NCBI GenBank assembly: GCA_964030785.1
Contig: OZ034975.1
Span: 48,636,069-48,700,068, forward strand
Length of the DNA: 64,000 nt
Source: Siderastrea siderea
Lineage: Eukaryota; Cnidaria; Anthozoa; Scleractinia; Rhizangiidae
Direction of reading: 5' to 3'
Part shown: positions 1 through 46,600 of the stretch, piece by piece
Layout: each line of letters begins with the position of its first letter
Position numbering within the stretch: the stretch's first letter is position 1
Translations under genes and position numbers: made by a program
Notes under the pieces: model-generated
The model's database searches: none
What the model was told of the DNA's origin: nothing
The model's input: the letters and a program-made list of their open reading frames with translations, nothing else

Positions 1-142
1 GTTGTGTAGTTAGGTGTCCCCAGTTAGCGTACTTCTCTGTACACTAGATGCTATGACACGGTAATAAAGTTCTTACTTTAGTACTTACCTACTAAATACG
101 TGAGTAAGAAATTATAGACTTTTTTTGGTCATTCTTTTTCAG

Positions 143-32995
<32,853 letters not shown>

Positions 32996-33307
32996 ACTGA
33001 AATTCCTGTTCGTTCACTTTTTTGAGCTGCAGTTTGCGATCTTTCATTTTTCACCATGTTTTGGACTGCAATTCTCACTCTTATTTTCACGTTTTGAAGA
33101 GAAATTTCCACTTTTTTTCACTCTTCCCTTTTTGAAAAGAAATTCTCACGCTTTTGTTTATTGCGTTTTGAAATGCAATTGTTTCGTTCTCTTTTCACTT
33201 TGTTAATTGTCGTTCATCTCATTCCCTTTTAAGTGTGCTCTCTCTTTTTTTCTTTTAAAAATCGTCACTTGTTCGACTGTTTGTTCATAAGAAAAGAAAA
33301 TATATTA

Positions 33308-33313
33308 AATAAA
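33308..33313 (+). terminator. Poly(A) signal AATAAA of the dynein gene
   Basis: AATAAA lies about 310 bp after the dynein stop codon, in a T-rich then A-rich 3' UTR. A second AATAAA-like hexamer lies about 35 bp further on. The stretch from here to 33653 holds no gene. Confidence 0.5.
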
Positions 33314-33653
33314 CACTTGAAAAAGAAAAGACATTTTTAAAAGAAATAAAATTATTAATACAGTATTTTGCAAAATGAGTGATTGTGTTATGACGGAAAG
33401 CATGGGAATAGGTCCGACGCTTTTCCCCATTTTCTGCCGCAGGGAGCCGCAACCGAGTGTCACTGCTCCTTCCGCTACTTTCCATGGAACTGAGGATAGG
33501 TTGTTTGTTTTTTTCTTGTCTGAATTCTTTCCTCCCCCACACTCACCCTATTTAGAGGCCCGCCTCCCTCATTTACGCGGATTACTGTCAAAAATTCTTC
33601 CTTCGGGTGTGTCGCCCTGTTCTTGTCCGGTTTGATTCTGAAAATGCAGTGCT

Positions 33654-34397
33654 ATGCACCCCTCATCCTCGGAGACTCAGGGGCAGATAGTGGGGCGATG
33701 GAAAGTCGGATATAAAAAGGTGACCATAATGTCTCAAAGCCTACTAACAACTGACGGACTATTTAATGTCCCCGATGAACCAGGCGTAAGCGGCAATGGC
33801 GACATTGTAATGGAGCCAACTGATCGTTTAACAGAAGACCAGCTCTTACCAGACTATGAAGATAGTCCCAACCGCATCGAGCCTAGCCAAAAACCACGCT
33901 CCAGCCGAGACAAAGCGCGACCCAGTGGCAGTGAAAAGAATCAGTACCGCAACCGCCAGAAAGACCGGACCCGCCAAGATGACCAGAGCCGAGGAAACAA
34001 GTCAAGAAAACGCCGCCCCAGCGAAACCTCCGAACCAGAGGATCTGATCGAACAGAGTGAACAGGCAATTAAGTCCCTCCAGTGGCATTCTGACAAAGGA
34101 ACCTGCCCTAAGTCCCTGCAGTACCGGGCGCGTGCAAGAATTAGAGCGGACGAGGACTTTAAATCTGACATCAAGCGTATCCGTAGTCAAGCGGAACAAG
34201 GAATCGTAAGAGCTCTTACTAGATTTCACAGGCGCCAAATCGAAAAGCATAGAATCGCTTTAAAATGGCAAAAACGATCTTTAGCTCCTGTGGGCACGAA
34301 CGCGGGCCAAGGCACTGCTGTAAATGAGTTTCAGTCTAAAGAACTAGCGCACTCGGCGACCAGTAGAACCAATGTGAACAAAACAATCTGTAATTGA
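33654..34397 (+). pseudogene. Penelope-like element ORF1 region (basic, charged protein)
   Basis: An open frame of up to 247 codons from ATG 33654, or more plausibly from ATG 33729 (MSQSLLTTDG), is very rich in Arg, Lys, Glu and Ser, with a nuclear-signal-like cluster (NKSRKRRPSE). No enzyme motif is visible. It stops at TGA 34395-34397, but the next frame is open across the stop and continues as a plausible coiled coil (ELAENIQEKFVKF). The stop therefore probably reflects a frameshift in the A-rich stretch near 34375-34385, unless this is a genuine ORF1/ORF2 boundary. It lies between the 55-bp direct repeats of the element. Confidence 0.6.
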
Positions 34398-36491
34398 GTT
34401 AGCCGAGAATATCCAGGAGAAATTCGTTAAGTTCAACGAATTGCTATTAAATGTCCAGAAGTCTTTCAATAAAGACGTTGAACAGTATACATGTCTGTTA
34501 ACTGAACTCCACGATATTAACAAGGGTCAAGGGGTCAATAATAAGCCGAATATAGCAAACAGAAAACGAAAAGAACGCAAAAATCTCAAGCGCAGAGAAC
34601 GCACAAACGAGACCTTAGAGGCAAATAAAAAACATATCAAAAACCTCTCTAATAAAGAACTGACAAACGACCAAATTAGCCTTGTGTCGAAAGGACTCAA
34701 ATTTATTCCTACTCCCGTTACAAATGATAATCTTATTAGACGCCAACTTTTGCAAGACTTCAATCAGTTTGCAAGGCGAATGCGTTTCAATACATGTTTC
34801 ACGGGCAAGATAAAGAACCACATCCTTTCCACGTAAAATCAAACTGGGAACCACCAGTACAACAATCAGTTGCTTTAGAGAGCTTTCTAGAAAGAGTTAA
34901 ATACCAACTCGCAGAAACACACATTACAAAGCCAAGAAATAATCTCCTCCCAGCGGAACAACAAGCACTCAGAGATTTAAAAACCAACCCAGAAATAAAC
35001 ACCAGGAAAGCCGACAAAGGGACTACATCTGTTTTCATGAGCCTAGCTGACAAGAAAAACGAGGGGCAAACTCAATTAGACAACATGGAAAACTACAGGC
35101 CTCTTGCTGAACCTATGGTTGAACAAACATCCCGCAGAGTACAACAATTAATTACAATACTCTACAATGAACACCACATTGACGAAATGACTAAAAAATG
35201 GCTTTGTCAAACACCAAACCCGCCTCGTATTCCAATATTTTATACCCTTACGAAAATCCACAAACCGACGCCGGTCGGGAGACCGATAATTTCGGGAGTT
35301 TCAGGTCCTACAGAGAAGTTATCAGCTTTTGTTGACAAACTACTCCAGCCGATAGCACAACAACAAAAGTCCTATCTCAAAGATACAACGGACTTTATTA
35401 ACTTCATTGAGAGGACTAAAGTCCCAGAGAACGCAATCCTAGTATCAATGGACGTAACGAGCTTGTACACTAATATTCCACAAGAGGAAGGTATTCAAAC
35501 AGTATGCGAGGCATACGATGTTTTCTATAAAGACACACCTCCTATCCCTACACGTCGACTTGCGCAAGCGCTCAGGCTAATACTACAGGAAAACTCATTC
35601 CAGTTTTGTGGAAAAAATTACCTACAAACACACGGAACCGCCATGGGCACTAAAATGGCGGTCGCTTTTGCCAATATATTTATGGGAAAAGTTGAAACAG
35701 AAATCCTTAGCCAAAGCGCACTCAAACCTCTCACTTGGAAACGATATATCGACGACATTTTCTCCCTCTGGGATACCAGCAGAGAGGATTTAACTCAGTT
35801 CATTGATCTAGCAAATAAACATCATCCGACTATCAAGTTCACGGCTGAAATTTCTGATACAGAAACTACTTTCCTGGACACCAGCGTTTACAAAGGCGAA
35901 AGATTCACGAATGAATCAGTGCTTGACATACGCACCCACTACAAGCCTACTGAAACATTTCAATACACACATTTCTCCTCGTGTCACCCACCAGGAGTTA
36001 AGAAAGGTTTTATCAAAGGAGAGGCCTTAAGACTGCTAAGAACGAATTCCTCTAAAACAGCGTTTGAGGAAAAAATCAAACTCTTCCAGTCTCATCTCAT
36101 TGATAGAGGTTACCCAGAGGGTCTTGTCCAAAGAACTCTCTCGGAAGTAAATTTTGAAAATAGAAAGCAGGCCTTACTACCTAAACCTAAAGCAAACAGG
36201 AGAATCTTGCCTTTTGTTACACAATATCACCCAGCAGTGCCAAACGTGAAACAAATACTCATGAAACACTGGCATTTAATAGAAGAACAACCATTGCTAA
36301 AAGAAATATTCAAAGAACCTCCCCTAATATCATACAAAAAGGGTAGGTCCCTCAAAGACATACTCGTGAGATCCAAACTATGAGAATGGCTTTAACACGT
36401 GCGCAAGAGTCGTGCAGGCCTGTCTACTTATTTTTAGCACCCCTCATCCTCGGAGACTCAGGGGCAGATAGTGGGGTGATGGAAAGTTGGA
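33656..36491 (+). mobile_element. Penelope-like retroelement with 55-bp terminal direct repeats
   Basis: A 55-bp sequence starting GCACCCCTCATCCTCGGAGA occurs at 33656-33710 and again at 36437-36491 with two mismatches, in direct orientation, bracketing ORF1 and the RT. Such pseudo-LTRs are a hallmark of Penelope-like elements. I see no convincing target duplication. It sits between the dynein 3' UTR and the CCDC191-like gene, in the same orientation as both. Confidence 0.75.
34381..36383 (+). pseudogene. Penelope-like element reverse transcriptase, endonuclease-less, frameshifted
   Basis: The N-terminal part is in one frame (34381-34836) and the catalytic part in another (34794-36383, 529 codons). 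They overlap near 34790, where the expected continuation switches frame, a probable one-base indel. RT motifs are clear: TKIHKPTPVGRPIISG, VSMDVTSLYTNIP, GTAMGTKMAVAFANIF and catalytic YIDD at residues 318-321 of the long ORF. PLE RTs share this TKIHK/GRPIIS/YIDD layout. The ORF ends SLKDILVRSKL with no Cys-rich linker or GIY-YIG nuclease, so this is either an endonuclease-lacking PLE or a copy cut short at that point. The catalytic ORF itself has no internal stop, so the insertion looks fairly young. Confidence 0.85.
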
Positions 36492-36578
36492 ACGACGTGT
36501 GTACCCCTGTATCAGGCTCACACAGCCACCCATGCCAAGAAAGGGAACCTTGGGAGTACTCTGTACGCTGGTAATACA

Positions 36579-36841
36579 GGGTGGTAATGAGGTATGTTTT
36601 TCATCGCTGAACCCATTTTTTGTACGCAAATTTCTGATCCTTGATTCCAAAAGCGTGACCAATTCTCGTCCCTGATCCCACCAATACGGTACAGCCCTAT
36701 CTCTGATCCCTAAAAAAACTGCTGATCCCGATCCCATCGTCTATGATCCCTGGTTCCAGGGCTGTGATCTCAGATCCCACCATTCTGATCCCTGATCCCA
36801 CTCCTTCGATCCCTGATCCCACATACCTCGTTACGACCCTG
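36579..36841. repeat. MITE-like element with CAGGGT ends and GATCCC repeats
   Basis: The left end CAGGGTGGTAATGAGGTATG is mirrored by CATACCTCGTTACGACCCTG on the right (18 of 20 positions). The interior is a degenerate run of CTGATCCC/GATCCCTGATCCCA units. A minus-strand ORF rich in GIRDR is a by-product of the repeat. From 36842 to 37475 I see no feature. Confidence 0.65.
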
Positions 36842-37628
36842 GGTAGTACGATGGCAGTACAAGCCAGAATTATAACGTTTTGGCGGCGATTTTGATTGCT
36901 CGCAGTCTTCCACGCACAACTCTTGCATTCTTCGGGGAAATAAGATCCTTAGAGGCACATGATTACAATTAGGCGATGGCAGAAGCTTATCACCTAGACT
37001 ACCACAGCATAAATACCAACTGTTCTTGAAATATAAACATCTATAAAGAAAAGGATCTGTGGATTTCCTTTATCTTTTTCTAACCATGGGAAATCACGAC
37101 TAGCGAGTCACAGCTGGGAAATTTTGTTCGAAAAACGCGACTCTGTACACTATAGTTAGTTGTATATGAATGTCAATTATATTTTAGGAAGTATAAAGGT
37201 TTTACCCTGTGGACTCAGTTTATGGGCAAATCTCCAACACCATTGTCGGACCGTGTTGGAATGCTTACGGTCGCATCATGGCTGTCGAATCGTGTTTGAA
37301 AAAACCGGGCTAGTACACTGCAATAAGATCGGCAGTAGATTCCGACAAGCAAACAATGAGTAAAAATGAACTTTGAAAAAAGGCAGTTGATAACTTTTGG
37401 ATTGAGATCTCAAACAGATGTGCTGTAAAGGATTACTCGTACCAGTCCTAAAGGAAAATTTTAAAAAGTGGAAGAATGAACCCAAGTTCCATCAGTCAGG
37501 TTGTAATGCATGATGGGTATTTTCAAAATGGCGGACAGTTTGAGAAGTTTTGCTGTAAAAATAGCGTCCAATTTTATCGGTGTATGGACTTCAAATGCTG
37601 TTTTTCTGAAAGGCTAGAATATGTTATA

Positions 37629-40600
37629 ATGGCTGGAGCGAGGCAGAACTTGTTCAAATGGAATAGACAGACAAACCCTAAGACAGTAAGATGAAATTCG
37701 AAATGCAAAATTTTCCTACGTTTGTAATTAAAAAAAAAAATTTAGCAGTTTGCTCAATATAAGCCTTATATTTGCTGAACTTCTATTCTTATATGTTTTT
37801 CTCGTCATGTTTCTAAACAGCACTCTTCAAGAAGTGATGTTCAAGACTGGATTAAGGTATTTTTTAAATAATACACATGTATATTCAAAATCTAACTAAG
37901 TGGCTAAAATAAAATGTGTTTCACTTGAAAAGTCGGCGGTTTGTATTATACCCAATCAAATTTTAATGGTTACTCACGAAAATTTTCATGAGAAGGATTT
38001 TTTTAAATAAGAATTGAGACTTCCTTTTTTGTCGCAGAGGGTAGAGCGAGCTTCAAGTGAAGCTGCAAGGGAGGTGTTTGGAAACAATTATCAGAGTGTT
38101 CTGGAACAAGTTCATGTTGATGACGACGCATTGGTGGAAGGTAAACTTCAGTGACATCTGTTTTAGGTTAATGTCTAGGCTAAAGTGGTGTTAACATGAT
38201 AGTTTTGATATTGTGCTGGTGATATTATTATATTAAATATTATGCTGGTGATACTGTCATACTGGTATGAGTTCATCCTGGTTCACTCTCATGGGTCTGC
38301 ATTTGAAAACTCTTGCTGGTATTATGTAAAGGCAGCATGTTCATTTGTTTCATATTCTTTTTATTGTTAACCAGTTTGTTCCAAATTAAAACTGAAACCA
38401 TGACAAAAACAGTTTGTGTAAATGTGGTATAAAGTTTTCATCTCATTCTAGAACAAAAGCCTTAGGAGTATCATGAAAACACCCCCTAATAAACGGTCCA
38501 CACGCATGCAGACATGAGATGAGCTTTCCCTTTTCAGGCAAATACATGTCATTTTTAAGTATGTCCTCAGGCAGATTTTGTCCTTCAATAATGTGAATGA
38601 TAAGTCTTGCATTAACACTGACAGATAGTTTCACTAATTGGTTTTTAACTTTAGAACATTTGTGGCACGTGTCATGGTGTGTGACAACAAATCTTATCAC
38701 CTGGTGCAATCATGTGTCGAAAATATCACAAAACTTACAGGTTTTGCATGACTTGCACATTTCTGCACGTCTTGTGACTACTGACATCATAGCAAACCCG
38801 TATAAAAATAAAGAAATAAATATATAAACGACACAGGTGAGGACAAAGTGATGAGAAACCTCATCCCAAAAATAATACCATGTATAATGTAACATGAAAA
38901 TGACATAACACTTTTCTTGTCCAACATGCATGACAAAGTTACAAGTCACTAGCTAAGATGTCAGCTGAATGATTCTGTTTTGTTATTATTTTTTTTTGTT
39001 CTTTTTAATGCAGCACAAGACTTATTAGATTCCTGGTTGCATGAAAAGAAGAGTGATGATTTTAACTTAGAAGTACAATTTAAAGAGGAGAAATGGGCTC
39101 AAAGAAGCACACCTTTAGAAGAAGACACTGAAAATCGCTATGGTGATCACCTACTACAGTCACATAATTGGTCATCAGTTAACAGTTATGACAACAGCCC
39201 ACCTCTTAATATTATGGGTAAGATGTGAAGTTTCATTGCACATTCACAGTGTCTGTGTGGCCTACAGTTAAGGCACTTGAACTTGAGGGTTTTTTGTTTG
39301 AGTTTAATTGTTCTTTGCCGTTGTGCTATTTCCTTAGAAGAGAAACTTTTCTCCACTTGGTCTCTCTCTCACTCTCTTTACTGAGATGAATAAAGCCATA
39401 CAAGCAAACTGTTTGGAAAACCTAAAACACTGCAGCCCGGGTAACCCTCACCAGTTTGTTTGGTTGCTTTTATGTCCAGGTCCAGAATATGACGATGACC
39501 TTAATGATGAGATATCGGTACAGCAAATTCTACGAGACATGCTTGACAAGAAAGTTGTTGAGAAAGACATACTGAATGACCTGGGGTTTGATGGAAACAA
39601 AAAGCGTAAAGACCCAAGACCCAAGATGGAGCTCAGGCATAAACAGGTACCACAGCAAATAAACAAACGTTTTGTGCTTTAAGTAATCTTTGACCTTTTG
39701 CAATGGCATCTGCAAATATAGAGCCTTTTTTATGAGCCTTGTGTGAGCATACTAGTAACACATGTAGCTGTTCTGTAATCCTTATTTGGGACTGAGATCT
39801 TGCAGTGAGAATTCTTAATGCCTCCTTTTCTTTATTTCATTTTACATTAGGTAGGGTGAGAATGTTTAAGCAGCACCAAAAGAAAAGTGCTTCTCAACAG
39901 TTTTCATCTGAATGGTGACAATTTAGTATTTCATCCACAATCTATGCAGAACCTAGAGCAGCTCTGCTTGAAAGTACTGCTCAGTAGCTTTCATGTGAAT
40001 GATGACACTTTAGGATTTCATCTGCAGACTCAAAAGTTAGAACCACCTTGTACAGCATAATAAACAGTACCAGAGGAAAGTACTGTTCAGTAGCTTTCAT
40101 TTGAATGGTCACACTTTTATAGGATTTCATCCTCAGACTCAAAAGTTAGAACCACCTTGTACAGGATAATAAACAGCACCACAGTCCTAAATGAACCGCT
40201 CAATAGCTTTTGTTTGAATAGTGACAGCGTTACCTCTGCAAAGTGCTGCTCAATAGCTAACTGTGACATTTTAAGATTTCATCCTTAGATGCTTAAGTTG
40301 GGAAAACATTACATAACTCCAGGAGGGATTTAACGTTTAATAACGTTATTTTCTTACTTCATCCTCACGAATGCTTGAGGGAATGCTTGATGTAAAATGG
40401 ATCCATGTACACTTGTTTATTGTCTGATGCTCCACTGTATAACCAGAACATGAGAATCGTATGGTTACTTTGAAAGGATAACATTTATGAATACTTGTGT
40501 TAGGTGAAGGAGAAAAGTGAGGCAAGACAAAAAGAATTGGAGAAGAAAAGAAGAGAACGTGCAGCTCGAAAACAAGCAGAAGCAGAGGCTCGAAAGCAAC

Positions 40601-43600
40601 TGATCAGAGAAGAGAAGGAACAGCAAGCACAGCTTAAGAGGGAGGAAGAGGAGATTAAAAAGCAAATGAATAAAATACGTCGAGCTATGGAGGAGGAAAG
40701 AAAAGCTGCAAGAGAAAAGCAGGAGATGTGAGTTATAAGATGTGGAAGTTTCAGTTTAAGTTTAATAATACTTTTTATTATATAGACAAGAGTATTTTAG
40801 TGGAAAATAGACCACTCGTAAAGTTCAAACGAAACTACATGTACATCCAGAAATCGAGTGGTGTATTTTCGGTATCCTCACTAGTGAGGATATCAATGTC
40901 GTCATTTCCTTCTCTAACACTGTTGTTTGTGCAAAGATACTCTTGTCTATATAATAAAAAGAAAATTACATGGTGCTGAAGATAGGAATTTTATTTTCTC
41001 ATGGTAAAAAACAATATTTTACCACTCAAAAATAAAATTCATATCTTCACGCCGCAGTGTAATATCCTCTAAATACCATTGTACAATAACGTAATAAAGG
41101 AGAAAAAGAAATAAATAAATAAAAGTACACTAGTAGGTAAAGGAAAGCAATAGGGGGAAAATGAATTCCCATATGAAAACTGCTCTTCTAACTAAACGAG
41201 GATATATCATAAGCGCTCACTAACACTCAATCTCATAAAATGACAATAAAATATAATAACTATACATGTATTTAAAGTCAAACCTCCAGATTCACTTGTA
41301 AAACATCCAGATTCATTTTTCAGCTTTGCCGTGAGTAAACTGTTTTTATTTATTGTATTTTACTGTAGTGAGCGGCACAAGGAACAGGATGCAGAGTTAC
41401 TGGCTCGCCATTACCTTGAGGAGGAACAAAGAAAGAAGGAGGAGCAACAGAGAAAGGAGTTTGAAGAGAAGGAAGAAATGAGACAAATGCTGCTGGAGCA
41501 GATGGAGAGAAAGGCAGCTGAGGAGGCCAGCAATAATCTCAGGGTAAAGTGTGCTGTAAAGAAGTTGTTTACATACAACATTTGCATTTCCTGATGGAAA
41601 CATAAAATGGAGTTTTGGGGGCTTCACAGTGAAGGGTTTGCAGATATAAGTACTTCTAATTATGCAAAACTCTCTGAAGTGTTTGCATCAGGTCATGTCA
41701 TGCACGTGGCTCCACATTTATGTAGGGAAGGAAAAGGTTAACAATTTTGTTAACGTGTTTCAGCTTGTCCAGAGGTGCTTTTCAGCATGGTATTCAGTGG
41801 TTGCATCTCAGAGAATCAAGGTGGGCAAGGCACGTGCAATGTCTGACTGGCGCTGCAAACTCAGAGCGTGGAATGCTTGGCAAGCTTATGTCAATCACAT
41901 CAGATCTGACAGGGAGGCACAAGCTGTTACACTGGAAATGAAAGAAAAGTACAGGTGACCTTTAGCAGTGCTTGCACTGACTGTGTAATTTTGTAGCCAT
42001 AAAATAAGTTGTATTACGAACTGCAGATGAAAGAATGTTCTTTATCATATGGACCGTTACAGTCTCTGCCTCTCCGTCACAGTGAACAGTAGTTAGAAAT
42101 TAATCTTTTTACATTTTTTGTAAAGTTTGTGGTTATGAAGCTTTCAAGTAGTTACAAGGTGAAGCTAGGAAATTGAAAATTGCAGTGACTCAGGACCAAG
42201 AAATGATGACCTTTGAGATTCCTCTGGTTCAGCTACACTGCTTAATCTGTAAAGCATCAGATTTGTTTGTAGCATACTTTTGTCCGTATTTACTTTGAAA
42301 TATAAGGATATCAATTTGTAAGGACTGTTAAACTTCAGGATTTCATCCACAGGCTCAAAAGTGAGAACCACCTTGTACAGCATAATAAACAGCACCACAG
42401 GAAAGTACTGCTCAATAGCTTTCACTTGAATGGTCACACTTTAGGATTTCATCCGCAGGCTCAAAAGTGAGAACCACCTTGTACAGCATAATAAACAGTA
42501 CCACAGGAAAGTACTGCTCAGTAGCTTTCACTTGAATGGTCACATTCTAGGATTTCATCTACAGGCTCAAAAGTTAGAACCACCTTGTACAGCATAATAA
42601 ACAGTACCACAGGAAAGTACTGCTCAGTAGCTTTCACTTGAATGGTCACATTCTAGGATTTCATCTACAGGCTCAAAAGTTAGAACCACCTTCAACAGCG
42701 TAAAAAACTTCACCACAGGACAGTATTGCTTGGCAGCTTTCATCTGAGTGCAGGAAAATACTGCTCGGTGGCTTTCGTTTGAATGGTCATACTTTTGGGT
42801 TTCTTAAACAGACTCAAAAGTTAATATTTAATGACATGACACTACGTTACTCCGGCCTTGAAAGTATTAAATATCTCCTTTTCATTTCCAGAAAAGAACA
42901 ACTATCATTAAAGTTTCATCGTAAACACTTGTTGTTACGCTGTGTGCGGGGGTGGCAACAGTGGGTCAAAAGAGAACAGGAGGAGAGACAGCTTAGAGAA
43001 GAACATAACAAAAAGACTCAAAAAATGGCTGCCTTACTGGAGGCGGCTGCCACTGGCAGACTGTGGAGCGAGCGAGGTGGAAAGATGAGTTTGGAGTTAC
43101 AAGATATTGAGGACGATGTAGCCGAACAGAGCTCAAGTACTGCAAGAAAATTGGTAAGAGGCATAGTGGATGTGGTCTAGTTAAATTGAACTGAATTGTA
43201 AGTGAAATAGTTTCTGACTTCAATCAAACAGAGCGAAGGATCACATACAATGTGCATTACCCTCAACCGTCTCCGCGGCGTTTCACTGGAATCGCGATTC
43301 TCGTTTCGGGAAACGCTTCGCCTCTCACAAGAGGCTAGTAACTTTGGATATTACACCGTGGTATTAGTTTTTGCATCAACAAGGAAAGCATTAGACTTCC
43401 GTTTTCTGTTAGTATACCTGCTAAGCATGCGAAAGTGACGTGATTTGACGAAAATATCTCATCGCCACTGAGTACTGATGGCATGGATAGCCGTTCCTGA
43501 CGCGCACAGGTGTCGCGAAACGATTCAACTTGTTCAAGATTCTTCACGACTGTCGTGTCGCTTGTGCGGGAATGTCTATGCATGTGTTTTTTCCTAAGTA

Positions 43601-46600
43601 GTTTCGACGCGGTAAGTGTTCAAAAAGCCACGTGAGCTGTGTAGGCAGAAAGTAGCACGTGTACTAAGTCCCGGTTTAACTTCTGAGTGTCTTTGCCTAT
43701 GTTCTCTATTGTTATCTCAGTTTTGTCTTTTTAAACACGTTTCTTTATTGTAGGACGAAATTTTCTCTCAACCTGGGAGGACTGTACCTCAAAAACATTC
43801 CGCCAAAGCTGAGAAACCTTTTGAGGAAACTGCACCAAGAAATGTGGCAAATAATAATAAACCGCCATCATGTAAACCAGCTTGGACTCATCAACAAGCC
43901 AAGGAACCCTTAAAGAAAAACATCAGAACTGAAAAAGAAACCAAAATTAAGTCTCAGAGACAGCGCAGTTACAGCGAAGTAGAGAACGTTGAAATTCTTT
44001 ATTCCGTTACGCAAAGCAGAGACAAGACTAAATGTACAGATAAGAGAGATAATTCTGTCCTATCAAGAAGTAAATCTGAAGACGGACTTGATTCACAAGA
44101 TACTCAGTCTAGGGATAATGTTTTAACGGAGCGATCAGGAACTAGTACATTATCGGATGGTAACACTTCTACGACGCGCAGTAAATTCACCTCAAGGGAA
44201 CCTGTTGTTAAGTCACAGAAGCCCATCACTAAACCGCTACATCTAGGTAAGGTTTATGTTTGTGGCGCCTTTCAACCTTTTGATTGGAAAACCTTTCAAG
44301 GTCATTTATTGTTTTTTTTTTTTATACTAGAGGCGGAGGCGCGATTGTGTTGTGCTTAGCACGTCGTGCTTTCAATCGGAAGGTCAGAGGTAGTTCAAGA
44401 ATTGGACTCTACATCGTTTTGTGTTTTTCCTTAGAGCAGACACCTCACAACACGTTGTTTCTGTACACCCAGATGTACAAATGGGTACCGGCAACATACT
44501 GTCGGGGGTACCCTGCGATGGATATTTACCTATCCAGGGGGGAAGGGGGAATGGTGATACTCCTAGTCACTTTATGTTGGGTGCCCTGTGATAGACTAGC
44601 ATCCCTTACAGGAGGGATGTGTAATACTCCTAGTTGCTTCTTGCAATGGAAATCGAAGTGAAGCGCGCGGGGCCATCTGAGACCAAGCGCTCCGTGTATG
44701 ACCTTACCTATTAAACTAGATATCCGTTATTCAACCATGACAAGCTTGGGCAGACACGTTAAGTTTGTCCGTTTATAAGTCTGGTAGCTCGGCTGTGTAA
44801 AGACGGGTACAAGACGGATTGTGCATCCGGCTGATCAGCTTTTGTGTCCGACTGAGTTAAAACCGATAGTTTTTATTTACGCTTAATCAGTCCTATGCCC
44901 GTCTTAGTGTAGGCGAACTGCGAGACGAACTAAACGTTGTTTTCCCAATTATTTTCGTTTGCAGTTATCTTGCCTTCTGGCGGTGGGAGCCATCTTGTTT
45001 CTCTTCCATAAGGGTCATTTAGGACCTGGAATGTTCAAGAATTGCCTGGTTCCCTTATTTGTATCAATTCCTTTGTCTGATTTTTTGAAAAGGTTCTAAC
45101 TTCACTGCCTTCCTGGCTGGATCTCGGGCGGTTCACTAACTCAGGGTTTTCAATAGGAATCTGAGTAGGTGGCAAAATTTTAGGAGTAGGCGGAGAGAGA
45201 ACTACTCGCGCCGAAAGGCGCGAGTTTGTAGGGGATTCCGGGGGTATGCTCCCTGGGCCTCTTAGAATGCATTTCCTGCATTCTGGAGCAAAAATTAGGG
45301 TATTTGAACCGAACAGGAAACACAAATCGCCGCTGAAATTACTCAGAATTCAATCAAGATTCTTTTGTTTTTCATGATTAAATCTTGGCCGATCCAATGC
45401 TTGTGTTTTGTGGCGAATGTTTCTGATGTTAGTCGTAAAATATGAGGTAATTTCTCAATCAAATAGGCGGCGAGTTCAAGTGAAATAGCCGGCCAGTTTC
45501 GCTGGCTGCCGGCCCTTATTGAAAACCCTGCTAACTTGGCATTGTTTTTTGTTAAGCTATGGAAGAACGCGCTCATCAACGAATGGAACGAAAGAAAGCT
45601 TTGGAGGAGAAAAAGAGAAAAGCAGAGGAGGAAAAACTGGTATGAGTCGGATTACTTGCTTATTTCCAGCTGGAATTTCAAGTTCACACTTGCATTTTCT
45701 TATTTTGCGCGCGCTGAACTGTTGAGCTGAACTGCTTTAATTTCCAACCACCTTGAACCTTGATTTCCACTCGTGATTCTCACAAGACGGGCCTCTAGGC
45801 TAAGATAGCTCTACTATCTCTGAGAGAGCAGATGAAATGTTTCTAGTTTAGTTGTCTTCATTTTTCTGACAAGTACTGTTATCATGCGACAGGCATTTCT
45901 CAAAAAGGAACAAGAGCGAAAAGAAGCAGAACTGCTGGCGGAAAAACAGGAAGCTTTGCGCAAGAGAAAAGAGGAGAAACGTATCGCCAAAGAGGTAGGA
46001 ATTACGTACTCCTTAAAAACCAAAGGTATATTTCTAAAGCAAAAAGTAAGATAAATTTATATTTCCAGTATTTAGACTATGTATCGAAAAGACGTCAAAC
46101 AAATATCTAATCGACTTGGCGGTGTATCATTCTCGGAGTCCCGACTAGCTGCCCCTGGGTCTCCGAGGATGGGGTGTATCGAATAGACGGGAAACCACAG
46201 TCGTCTCGATGCTAGGTCGGTGGGATAAATCCAGTAGCTACCTTTTTCAAGAACAAATTAATATTACGATTTCTCTCTCTACTCACAGCGTGAACTCGAA
46301 AAACAGCATCAGTTGGAGCATAATCGACACCAAATGACCATGGCAACACAACACTATGCGACCACTCTCCTCATGAAGTTTGGCTTGTTACCATGGAGAC
46401 GTCTTGTAGAGGTGACGCACGAGAATATGTCACGTGCCATATTACATCACAGTAGAGTGTTACAGAGTTGGTGTTTTCATCCCTGGTTGGAATTCATCCG
46501 ACAAGTGAAGGAAGAGAGAGACCGGGCATCAGTAACCTTACACAACAGGATTTTATTGCGTAGAACGTGGAGACAGTGGAGAAAGGTTGGAACTGCTTTT

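Noticed and set aside
33654..36383. Reverse transcriptase as a retron or bacterial-type RT
   Set aside because: The TKIHKP...GRPIIS...YIDD arrangement, ORF1 and terminal direct repeats fit a Penelope-like element in an animal genome.
36444..36958. Minus-strand ORFs rich in GIRDR repeats
   Set aside because: They arise from the GATCCC simple repeat inside a MITE-like element.
38443..38949. ORFs on both strands in a CCDC191-like intron
   Set aside because: No motif was recognised and the coding frame of CCDC191 passes from exon 3 to exon 4 without them.
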